Below are positions 1 to 5,726 of a stretch of 5,726 nt of DNA, in pieces. This DNA is from an uncultured Lachnospiraceae bacterium (GTDB taxonomy: Bacteria > Bacillota > Clostridia > Lachnospirales > Lachnospiraceae). The stretch is from NCBI GenBank assembly GCA_902767235.1, contig CACXGR010000075.1, forward strand, positions 1-5,726. Direction: 5' to 3'. The position numbers were made by a program, and so were the translations under genes. The first letter of the stretch is position 1, and each line of letters opens with the position of its first letter. The notes below the pieces were generated by a model. It searched no databases, had not been told where the DNA came from, and was given only the letters and a program-made list of their open reading frames with translations.

Positions 1-1
1 G

Positions 2-862
2 TTCAACTGTCCCAAGGCCAGGGGATATCTCAATTATGAGGAGGCGCTGGCCGATATAGACACATTTACGTTTCCCCTTATGGTCAAGCCGGTGGATTCC
101 TCAGGTTCCAAGGGCGTCGTGAAGATCTATTCCAAAGCGGAGCTTAAGGACGCTGTGGAAGAGGCCCTCTCATATTCCCGCGGAAAGCGCTTCATTGTCG
201 AGGAATTTATTGTCAAGAAGGGCTATCAGGTCTCCGGAGACGGCTTCAGCGTTGATGGAAAGCTTGTGTTCACCAGCTACGGAAACGAGCTGTACAGCGG
301 AGCCGGCGGGACAAGGGAATACGTTGCGCTCGGTGAATTCTGGCCGTCGCTGCTTACTGCAGAGCAGAAGCAGAAGGTCGACGACGAGCTGCAGAGACTG
401 ATCACAGCGCTCGGCATGCGCACCTGCGCCTACAATATCGAGGTGATCCTTGACGAGAACGATACACCTTTTGTATTGGAGCTTGGGCCCCGCAACGGCG
501 GCAGCTATATCCCTCAGCTCATCCAGTACGCCACAGGTGTTGATCTGGTCAAATATACAATTCTGGGAGCTCTGGGAGAGGATTGCAGCGGACTCAGGAT
601 GACCGATACGACGGGCGTATGGAGCAACTATATGATCATGAGTCATGTGGACGGCAGGTTCAAAGGAATCAAATTCGAGGAGAACTTCGAAAAGAACAAT
701 CTTTTGGATGTGTACTGCACGGCAAGCCCTGGCGATGAAGTGAAGGCATATAAGAATACGACCAACTCCATGGGAACGATCCTCTTTAAGGCGGATTCTG
801 TAGAGGAGATGATCGAGATCACCGATCACATTGACAAGTATTACAGAGTCGAGGTCGAATAA
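2..862 (+). CDS. ATP-grasp domain ligase, C-terminal part (5' end outside window)
   Basis: The reading frame is open to the left edge, so the ATG at position 80 is an internal Met and the gene starts upstream; 286 residues are visible. ATP-grasp features, in visible-fragment numbering: VKPVDSSGSKG at 28-38 is the ATP-binding lysine and glycine-rich loop. FIVEEF at about 64-69 matches the hinge that contacts adenine. NIEV (E147) and ELGPRNGG (E160, R164, N165) are the usual Mg2+/ATP-coordinating acidic and Asn residues near the end of the domain. About 110 residues follow as a C-terminal lobe. Family members activate a carboxylate as an acyl-phosphate and join it to an amine or thiol, in the cytoplasm. 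The substrate cannot be read from the sequence. Next to polysaccharide genes, a plausible job is amidating an amino sugar with an amino acid or other acid, but this is inference. The gene ends in TAA 80 bases before the membrane protein. Sure of the superfamily, unsure of the reaction. Confidence 0.88.
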   Translation, partial: FNCPKARGYLNYEEALADIDTFTFPLMVKPVDSSGSKGVVKIYSKAELKDAVEEALSYSRGKRFIVEEFIVKKGYQVSGDGFSVDGKLVFTSYGNELYSGAGGTREYVALGEFWPSLLTAEQKQKVDDELQRLITALGMRTCAYNIEVILDENDTPFVLELGPRNGGSYIPQLIQYATGVDLVKYTILGALGEDCSGLRMTDTTGVWSNYMIMSHVDGRFKGIKFEENFEKNNLLDVYCTASPGDEVKAYKNTTNSMGTILFKADSVEEMIEITDHIDKYYRVEVE

Positions 863-942
863 GACATCCCGGGCGGGGGCACCGGTCAGGCGGAAAATGC
901 AGCAGGCATTGCAAGGCGATCAACACATTTCCGGAGTATATA
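863..942 (+). other. Short intergenic gap with no clear promoter or terminator
   Basis: This 80-base spacer separates the ATP-grasp gene from the membrane-protein gene. It holds a weak perfect hairpin, AATGC (896-900), loop AGCAG, GCATT (906-910), with no T-run after it, so it does not look like an intrinsic terminator. GGAG at 933-936 is the ribosome binding site for the next gene. No convincing -35/-10 pair is present, so read-through transcription from upstream is the simplest reading. Confidence 0.6.
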
Positions 943-2109
943 ATGAGACTTAGAATTACCAAACCAACAGACATACCGGATGAACTGCTGTGCGCGCTCA
1001 TCATGCTGTCAGCGCTTATCGGCAATGTGAGCCCGATGGCGGGCAGACTGAGCAACCTTGCGGGGATCTTCCTGGCAATGATCATTCTATTGGACTGTGC
1101 GACAAAGGAGAGAACCCGCTCGATCCTGTGGGGCCTATTTGCGGGCAGCCTGATCCTGGCTTTCTTTAACGTTTTGTTTGTCGGACAGGATCCGCTTACC
1201 AAATTTATCGTCACCGGTGTCACTCTCTTTTCCGTTGGACTCTATTTTAATCTGGCGGATACGCTCAATTACAGGCTGTGGAGGTTTGTATATCTTGTTG
1301 CGGCGGCCTTTATCATGTTCTTCTGGTCCAGGTCACCCAACGGATATATGCTCTTTTACAACCTGGGAAGGAATTATGTGTCGGTATTTCTGCTGTCATA
1401 TATGATGCCTATGCAGCTGGCAGCGGACAAAAATCAGATCAAGATTCCGATCGGATACTATATTTTGAATGTCATATGCAGCATCAGCGCTGTCGGAAGA
1501 GGCGGCATTGCGTGCACAATGCTTCTTCTCGGAATGATAATGGTCTATCGTCTTCTGGTCGATGAGAGCCTCACTGTGCGGCAAAAGGTGAGAAATACAG
1601 CTTTCGGCCTCGTGCTGGCAGCCGGCGGGTGCGTCGTTCTGATCAGGTTCTGGAACAGGATCGCCCCCAAGCTGTTTTCCAGATTTATACAGGACAATAC
1701 GATTTCGGACAACTCAAGGCTGACGATCCTGACAGAATACATGAAGGCGGTCGACACGCTTCCGAAACTGCTTCTGGGCACTAAATCCGGGGATATCGAG
1801 TTCCTGAAATTGTGGGATGGAAATATTCACAATTCCTACCTGATGACACACGCTTCCTACGGACTGATCGGCGCCACCGTGCTGGCATTCGGGATTGCCG
1901 CCTGCATCGTTATGCTCCTCAGGAGCGGACACACAGAACTGGGGATCTTTCTCATTGCGTTCACTGTGCGAAGCCTTATAGATACTTTATTCCAGGCAAA
2001 GCCGGGAGATGTGACCGCATGGTATTGTATCATTTACACCTTTATGCACCTGCGGATCGGCCGTGAGGTCTATTTTACTACCGGCAGAAGGGAACCGGAT
2101 CATGGATAA
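943..2109 (+). CDS. Polytopic membrane protein, Wzy / O-antigen polymerase-ligase-like
   Basis: The protein has 388 residues, mostly hydrophobic, with about 11-12 predicted membrane spans by eye (around residues 14-30, 37-51, 61-80, 85-103, 112-128, 143-160, 167-182, 187-205, 219-235, 305-326, 331-349 and 357-370). One large hydrophilic loop lies at about 236-303. It contains SRLTIL (R259), LLLGT (277-280) and NIHNSYL (294-300, with HN at 296-297), followed by a glycine-containing span. This R...G...HNSYL pattern in a late loop is typical of Wzy-type O-antigen polymerases and ligases; GRGG at 185-188 fits as well. Such proteins join lipid-linked repeat units on the outer face of the cytoplasmic membrane. 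The start is supported by GGAG at 933-936, six bases upstream. The stop overlaps the next gene by 8 bases. Polymerase and ligase cannot be told apart from sequence alone; in a Gram-positive capsule operon, polymerase is likelier. Confidence 0.8.
   Translation: MRLRITKPTDIPDELLCALIMLSALIGNVSPMAGRLSNLAGIFLAMIILLDCATKERTRSILWGLFAGSLILAFFNVLFVGQDPLTKFIVTGVTLFSVGLYFNLADTLNYRLWRFVYLVAAAFIMFFWSRSPNGYMLFYNLGRNYVSVFLLSYMMPMQLAADKNQIKIPIGYYILNVICSISAVGRGGIACTMLLLGMIMVYRLLVDESLTVRQKVRNTAFGLVLAAGGCVVLIRFWNRIAPKLFSRFIQDNTISDNSRLTILTEYMKAVDTLPKLLLGTKSGDIEFLKLWDGNIHNSYLMTHASYGLIGATVLAFGIAACIVMLLRSGHTELGIFLIAFTVRSLIDTLFQAKPGDVTAWYCIIYTFMHLRIGREVYFTTGRREPDHG
2088..2093 (+). promoter_or_regulatory. Ribosome binding site that sets the glycosyltransferase start
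   Basis: AAGGGA lies 8 bases before the ATG at 2102. The in-frame upstream ATG at 2063 has no comparable site and would add 13 residues that do not resemble a glycosyltransferase N-terminus. The start at 2102 is therefore preferred. The site lies inside the end of the membrane-protein gene. Confidence 0.7.
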
Positions 2110-3217
2110 AAGACGGATCATATGTCTGTGCACAACATATTTTCAACTGATCACTGCGATCCAGATGAGAAGGACACTGTTCTCGGAGGACTATTTTGAC
2201 ATAGTGATCACCGACGGATCCAATAAGGCACAGCAGTACAGCGAGAAACTGAGGGAGATGAAGATCTTTGACGAGGTCTTTTTCGTCACGAGGGCCAGGG
2301 ATTCGCAGGAGGGTTTCTCGTCGATCGGGAGTAAGATCAGCAGATTCTGCAATTATTTCGTGAAGGGATCGTATGTTTCGTATTTGAAGCACCCGTATGA
2401 CCTCTTCCTCTCCTACAGTTTCTACTGGTATTCCTTCATGCTGTTCAATGCCCTCGAACAGGACAACCACAACATCAAGGTGGCCAAATATGAAGAGGGG
2501 CTGATCAGCTACTATGTCGATGATCACAGATTCGAGTACGACTATTTCCTGAAGATCCGGAAGATCAAGAGATTCCTGCATCAGCCGCTGATGTTTGACC
2601 GGCATAAGGATTTCTACTGCTTTTATCCCGATTTTTACGAGGGAAATCTCAATCCGGTCAGGATCCCTGCCATCGATCGCGAAGACAGGGAATTCCGGGA
2701 CATTCTCTGTACCATGTTCGACGTCGATCCCGACAAACTCCGTTACGACAAGAAGTTTATTTATTTTGCCAGTATGCTGGACACTGAGATCATACCGGAC
2801 AAGAGAGAAGAGTTCGGCATCGTGAAGGACATTGTGGAGATCGTAGGCAAAGAAAATGTCATGGTCAAGCTCCATCCCAGAGAGAGCGACCCGCAGCGCT
2901 TCAGTGAGCTGGGGGTGACAATAGATGAGAACTCCGATATCCCATTTGAAGTCGTGCAGCTGGTCAGGGACTTCTCGGACAACGTGTTCATTACATGTCT
3001 GTCAGGGAGCGTCATCAATTTTGCCTCTGTCCTTCCCGAGCGGACAAAGACCTACCTGACCTACGGCATGCTGCCGGAGAAGATCGAAGTGATCGAGACC
3101 TTCTGCAATATGTATGACAAGACGATCGCAAATATGGAAAAAGTGACCGGAAGCCGGGATTATATTGTTTTAAACAGCAAAGAAGAGATGAAAAAGGAAT
3201 TGGAGGGATATTTATGA
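2102..3217 (+). CDS. Sialyltransferase-like glycosyltransferase (GT52 / polysialyltransferase-type)
   Basis: With the start at 2102 the protein has 371 residues, no signal peptide and no membrane spans. It opens with a short beta strand and a TTYFQLITAIQ segment (11-21), typical of the N-terminal Rossmann-like lobe of GT-B bacterial sialyltransferases. KYEEGLISYY (129-138) carries the acidic-acidic-Gly motif (E131, E132, G133) that supplies the general base in the GT38/GT52/GT80 families. VKLHPRES (255-262) carries the HP motif (258-259) that binds the CMP donor. CLSGSVINFAS (299-309) fits the serine-containing donor-phosphate motif in the C-terminal lobe. The expected role is transfer of a CMP-activated nonulosonic acid to a glycan acceptor on the cytoplasmic face of the membrane. 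It overlaps the membrane-protein gene by 8 bases and the dehydratase gene by 4 (ATGA). The actual donor (sialic, legionaminic or other) and whether it makes single or repeated additions cannot be read from sequence. Confidence 0.75.
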   Translation: MDKRRIICLCTTYFQLITAIQMRRTLFSEDYFDIVITDGSNKAQQYSEKLREMKIFDEVFFVTRARDSQEGFSSIGSKISRFCNYFVKGSYVSYLKHPYDLFLSYSFYWYSFMLFNALEQDNHNIKVAKYEEGLISYYVDDHRFEYDYFLKIRKIKRFLHQPLMFDRHKDFYCFYPDFYEGNLNPVRIPAIDREDREFRDILCTMFDVDPDKLRYDKKFIYFASMLDTEIIPDKREEFGIVKDIVEIVGKENVMVKLHPRESDPQRFSELGVTIDENSDIPFEVVQLVRDFSDNVFITCLSGSVINFASVLPERTKTYLTYGMLPEKIEVIETFCNMYDKTIANMEKVTGSRDYIVLNSKEEMKKELEGYL

Positions 3218-4419
3218 GAGATCTTGATCAGTTTATAGCAGAATATGTGACAAAGCGCCCCTGCTCCATGTTCCTTGGGGACATCGAGGCCAACAGGGCG
3301 GCGCTGACAGCAAAGATTGAGGGGAAAAAGGTGCTGGTCATCGGAGGAGCCGGGACGATCGGCTCATCTTTCATCAAAGCGCTCCTTCCTTTTAAGCCCG
3401 GCGCCCTCGTCGTTGTCGATACCAACGAGAACGCGCTCGCCGAGCTCACCCGGGACCTGAGATCCACAAAGGGCATGTATGTCCCTGCGGATTATGTCCC
3501 CTATCCCATGGATTTCGCATCTCCCGTATTCCGGAAAATGTTCCTCAGCCGCAGAGGTTTTGATATCGTGGGAAACTTTTCGGCACATAAGCATGTGCGT
3601 TCAGAGAAGGACATCTACTCCGTGGAAGCGCTCCTTCAGAACAATGTTTTACATGCCAAAATATTGCTGGACCTGCTCTCAGAGTATCCCCCGGAGGAGT
3701 ATTTCTGCGTCTCCACGGACAAGGCGGCCAACCCGGTGAATATCATGGGCGCCTCCAAGCGGATCATGGAGGACGTCATTTTCGCCTATTCCGATAAGTT
3801 TCCGGTCAAGACGGCCCGCTTTGCGAACGTGGCTTTTTCCAACGGCTCGCTTCCTGCAGGATTCCTTGCAAGGATCTCGAAGCTTCAGCCTCTGTCGGCG
3901 CCCTCCGATGTCCGCCGCTTCTTCGTCTCCCCTGAGGAATCAGGCCAGATCTGCCTTCTCTCCTGCATACTGGGAGAGAACCGCGCGATCTTCTTTCCCA
4001 AGCTGGAAGAAGCGCAGATGATGACCTTTGACGCGATCGGAACGGAACTTCTCAGAAGCTATGGCTATGAAGTGCTGCAGTGCGATTCCGACCGGGAGGC
4101 AATTGAAAAGGCACAGGCCCTCAAGAGCGGAAGCAAGTTCTATCCCGTTCACTATTCAGCCTCTGATACTTCTGGGGAAAAGCCTTATGAGGAGTTTGTG
4201 ACAGACACAGAGACGGCAGACTACGACAGGTTTACTTCCCTAGGCGTGATCACCGGCAAAGCGATCCCCGATCAGAAGAGGGTGGAGAAACTGTTCGCGG
4301 ATTTGAATGCGGCTTTTGACACCGAAACCACCAAAGAGGAGATCGTCAGGATCCTCAGTGCGTACCTTCCTAACTTTGAACATATCGAGACCGGAAAGTC
4401 CCTGGACAGCAAGATGTGA
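3214..4419 (+). CDS. NAD-dependent nucleotide-sugar 4,6-dehydratase (UDP/GDP-GlcNAc type, LegB/CapD-like)
   Basis: This 401-residue soluble short-chain dehydrogenase/reductase is of the Polysacc_synt_2 (FlaA1/CapD) kind. After a roughly 37-residue N-terminal extension comes the NAD-binding GGAGTIG (44-50), with D69 at the end of the second strand positioned for the NAD ribose. NFSAHKHVRSEKD (121-133) follows, then the catalytic STDKAANPVNIMGASK segment (167-182) with T168, D169, K170 and K182. RFANVAFSNGS (202-212) lines the substrate pocket. The residue that is Tyr in classic SDR enzymes is Met178, as in PglF/CapD-type dehydratases. The reaction expected from the family is removal of water from a GlcNAc nucleotide to give the 4-keto-6-deoxy sugar. 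There are no membrane spans, unlike the long CapD/PglF forms. The start has GGAGGG at 3202-3207, six bases upstream, and the ATGA overlap couples it to the glycosyltransferase gene. Whether the nucleotide is UDP or GDP is not decided by sequence. Confidence 0.87.
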   Translation: MRDLDQFIAEYVTKRPCSMFLGDIEANRAALTAKIEGKKVLVIGGAGTIGSSFIKALLPFKPGALVVVDTNENALAELTRDLRSTKGMYVPADYVPYPMDFASPVFRKMFLSRRGFDIVGNFSAHKHVRSEKDIYSVEALLQNNVLHAKILLDLLSEYPPEEYFCVSTDKAANPVNIMGASKRIMEDVIFAYSDKFPVKTARFANVAFSNGSLPAGFLARISKLQPLSAPSDVRRFFVSPEESGQICLLSCILGENRAIFFPKLEEAQMMTFDAIGTELLRSYGYEVLQCDSDREAIEKAQALKSGSKFYPVHYSASDTSGEKPYEEFVTDTETADYDRFTSLGVITGKAIPDQKRVEKLFADLNAAFDTETTKEEIVRILSAYLPNFEHIETGKSLDSKM

Positions 4420-4428
4420 TGATCTCGA

Positions 4429-4456
4429 TGCAAGGCCCGGGAAGATTGGGCCTGCA
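4429..4456 (+). other. Hairpin in the spacer before the aminotransferase gene
   Basis: AGGCCC (4433-4438) pairs perfectly with GGGCCT (4448-4453) around a 9-base loop. TGC (4429-4431) and GCA (4454-4456) extend the stem past one bulged A (4432). No T-run follows, so it is not a standard terminator. It sits in the 68-base gap between the dehydratase stop and the aminotransferase start, about 20 bases ahead of the ribosome binding site. It could act in mRNA stability or be chance. Confidence 0.45.
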
Positions 4457-4474
4457 CTGCATAAACCTGCAAAG

Positions 4475-4479
4475 AAAGG
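4475..4479 (+). promoter_or_regulatory. Ribosome binding site that sets the aminotransferase start
   Basis: AAAGG lies 8 bases before the ATG at 4488. The frame stays open upstream to an ATG at 4416, but the extra 24 residues do not look like any aminotransferase N-terminus, while the family typically begins close to the IPLSVPN segment found right after 4488. Confidence 0.65.
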
Positions 4480-4487
4480 CATTAAAA

Positions 4488-5666
4488 ATGAGTAGATTTA
4501 TCCCGTTGTCTGTTCCTAATTTTGAAGGAAACGAAAAGAAATATGTCGACGACGCCATTGAACAGGGCTGGGTGTCGACCGGCGGCGCTTACATAACGGC
4601 GCTGGAAAAGAAATTGGCAGAATTTCTGGAGACGGAAAACGTCGCCGCCTGCCAGAGCGGAACTTCCGCCCTTCATCTGAGCCTGGTGGAGGCAGGCGTA
4701 AAGCCCGGTGACACCGTCATCGTCCCTCCGCTCACCTTCATTGCGGCGGTCAATCCCGTGAAATACCAGTTCGCCACACCGGTCTTCATCGACTGCGACG
4801 ACAGCTTCTGCATGGACCCCGCAAAGCTCCGCAGCTTCTGCGAGGAGGAGTGCGCCTGGGACGGTGAGATCCTCCGGCATAATGGCTCCCATGTCAAAGC
4901 ACTCGTAGTGGTCCATGTCTTTGGAAACATGGCTGACATGGAATCCATTATGGAGATCGCCAAAGCGTATAATCTCAAGGTCATTGAGGACGCCACAGAG
5001 GCGCTGGGAACCAGATATATCGAGGGGAGATTCAGCGGCAAGTACGCCGGCACCATCGGCGATTTCGGCGCTTACAGCTTCAATGGCAACAAGATCATCA
5101 CGACAGGCGGCGGCGGAGCAGTGACCGCGGCAGACCCCGAAGTGGTGGACCACATCCGTTTTCTCTCCACCCAGGCCAAGACCGACCCCCACTATTACAT
5201 TCACGATGAGGTCGGCTATAACTACCGCATGACCAATCTCCAGGCAGCGCTGGGTGTGGCGCAGATGGAAGAGCTCCCCGAGTTCATTAGGAGAAAACAG
5301 AAAAACTATGAGCAGTACAAGGCGGAGTTTGAAGATTTTGACCTGTGTGAGCTGATGCCTTTCAGAAAAGGGACGGAATCCAACAAGTGGTTTTACGCCC
5401 TTTCCATTGACCGGTCGAAGATCAAGGCTTCCATGAGAGAGATCATCACCTCCCTGCAGGACAGAGGCATCCAGACCAGAGCCATATGGGGCCTGATCAA
5501 CGAGCAGAAGCCCTATGAAGGCGAGGAGACATATAAACTGGAAAAGGCCCCCTATTACGCGGAGAGGATCCTGAATATTCCCTGCAGCACGCAGATCACA
5601 GAAGAAGAGATCACCTTCGCAGCAGACACGATCAAAGAACTCTTTAGGAGTCTGGCAAATGGATGA
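4488..5666 (+). CDS. PLP-dependent sugar aminotransferase, LegC-like (DegT/DnrJ/EryC1/StrS family)
   Basis: The protein has 392 residues from the start at 4488, the normal length for the family. It opens with FIPLSVPNFEGNE (4-16) and GWVSTGGAY (27-35), a signature of the LegC-type subgroup that aminates 4-keto-6-deoxy-HexNAc nucleotides. SGTSALHL (57-64) binds the PLP phosphate. VIEDATEALG (165-174) holds the aspartate (D168) that pairs with the PLP ring nitrogen. SFNGNKIITTGGGGA (197-211) contains the PLP-linking lysine K202. YNYRMTNLQAALG (244-256) is the conserved segment after it. The expected reaction moves an amino group from glutamate to C4 of the dehydratase product, in the cytoplasm. 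Position directly after the dehydratase fits a two-step pathway to a 4-amino-4,6-dideoxy sugar. The stop overlaps the next start by 8 bases. A PglE/PseC-like 4-aminotransferase for another diamino sugar is the main alternative. Confidence 0.87.
   Translation: MSRFIPLSVPNFEGNEKKYVDDAIEQGWVSTGGAYITALEKKLAEFLETENVAACQSGTSALHLSLVEAGVKPGDTVIVPPLTFIAAVNPVKYQFATPVFIDCDDSFCMDPAKLRSFCEEECAWDGEILRHNGSHVKALVVVHVFGNMADMESIMEIAKAYNLKVIEDATEALGTRYIEGRFSGKYAGTIGDFGAYSFNGNKIITTGGGGAVTAADPEVVDHIRFLSTQAKTDPHYYIHDEVGYNYRMTNLQAALGVAQMEELPEFIRRKQKNYEQYKAEFEDFDLCELMPFRKGTESNKWFYALSIDRSKIKASMREIITSLQDRGIQTRAIWGLINEQKPYEGEETYKLEKAPYYAERILNIPCSTQITEEEITFAADTIKELFRSLANG
5646..5650 (+). promoter_or_regulatory. Ribosome binding site for the right-edge gene
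   Basis: AGGAG lies 8 bases before the ATG at 5659, inside the last codons of the aminotransferase gene. It favours 5659 over the in-frame ATG at 5668, from which it would be 17 bases away. Confidence 0.65.
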
Positions 5667-5726
5667 GATGAAGAGATTTATTGCGAATGCGGATCTGACC
5701 GTCTCCGAGGCCATGCAGAAGATTGA
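5659..5726 (+). CDS. N-terminus of a probable CBS-domain protein, possibly a PtmE-like sugar-1-phosphate nucleotidyltransferase (partial)
   Basis: Only 22 complete codons are visible before the right edge, with no stop. The peptide includes KRFIANADLTVSEAMQKI (residues 5-22). The pattern of a short lead, then a hydrophobic residue, then T-V-S-E-A-M-x-K-I resembles the opening of CBS domains (T-hydrophobic-x-E-A-hydrophobic-x-x-I). Genes for CBS-nucleotidyltransferase fusions of the PtmE type, which make GDP-glucosamine in the legionaminic acid pathway, commonly sit beside LegB/LegC genes. That context prompts the suggestion. The gene overlaps the aminotransferase stop by 8 bases and has a good AGGAG site. 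The existence of the gene is well supported. The function rests on a short match and neighbourhood, so it is tentative. Confidence 0.5.
   Translation, partial: MDEMKRFIANADLTVSEAMQKI

Noticed and set aside
80..82. ATG at 80 as the start of the ATP-grasp gene.
   Set aside because: The frame is open to the left edge and the upstream 26 residues read as normal protein leading into the FPLMVKP strand of the ATP-grasp fold, so this Met is internal.
170..829. A 219-codon open frame on the - strand, antisense to the ATP-grasp gene.
   Set aside because: Shadow of the ATP-grasp frame; no domain or motif in its translation.
896..910. AATGC/GCATT hairpin as a terminator after the ATP-grasp gene.
   Set aside because: The stem is only 5 bp, AT-containing, and lacks a following T-run.
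909..944. TTGCAA (909-914) and TATAAT (939-944) as a possible promoter for the membrane-protein gene.
   Set aside because: The spacer is 24 bases, too long for a sigma-70 type promoter, and the TATAAT overlaps the start codon, so any transcript would begin inside the gene.
2078..2875. A 265-codon open frame on the - strand, antisense to the glycosyltransferase gene.
   Set aside because: The translation is low-complexity in hydrophobic and acidic residues with no motif, while the + strand has a coherent sialyltransferase-like protein.
4482..5714. A 410-codon open frame on the - strand, antisense to the aminotransferase gene.
   Set aside because: The + strand frame has all PLP-enzyme motifs. 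The antisense translation shows no recognisable domain, has no good ribosome binding site that I can see, and is explained by codon bias of the real gene.

Overview
The window is a stretch of a bacterial surface-polysaccharide (capsule or exopolysaccharide) biosynthesis operon. All six genes lie on the + strand. They are tightly packed, have AGGAG-type ribosome binding sites and overlap at three of the five junctions. G+C is roughly balanced by eye. The operon style and the protein families suggest a Gram-positive anaerobe of the Clostridia, Lachnospiraceae-like. This placement is an inference from family resemblance, not a database match.

Layout: (1) 2-862 is the C-terminal part of an ATP-grasp ligase, cut by the left edge. 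(2) 863-942 is an 80-base gap with no convincing promoter or terminator. (3) 943-2109 encodes a polytopic membrane protein of the Wzy / O-antigen polymerase-ligase type. (4) 2102-3217 encodes a cytoplasmic glycosyltransferase with the EEG and HP motifs of bacterial sialyltransferases (GT52 / polysialyltransferase-like). (5) 3214-4419 encodes a soluble NAD-dependent nucleotide-sugar 4,6-dehydratase. (6) 4420-4487 is a 68-base gap with a small hairpin. (7) 4488-5666 encodes a PLP-dependent sugar aminotransferase of the LegC kind. (8) 5659 to the right edge is the first 22 codons of another protein, which look like the start of a CBS-domain nucleotidyltransferase (PtmE-like).

Working model: the dehydratase makes a 4-keto-6-deoxy-HexNAc nucleotide, and the LegC-like enzyme aminates it at C4. 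Genes beyond the right edge would then turn the product into a CMP-activated nonulosonic acid (legionaminic acid or a relative). The sialyltransferase-like protein would use that donor to build a repeat unit or chain, and the membrane protein would polymerise or transfer the lipid-linked unit. The ATP-grasp ligase might add an amino-acid or similar amide to an amino sugar. The two family calls for the sugar pathway are well supported. The nonulosonic-acid end product is an inference from gene content. No RNA genes, mobile elements, CRISPR arrays or repeats of note were seen.
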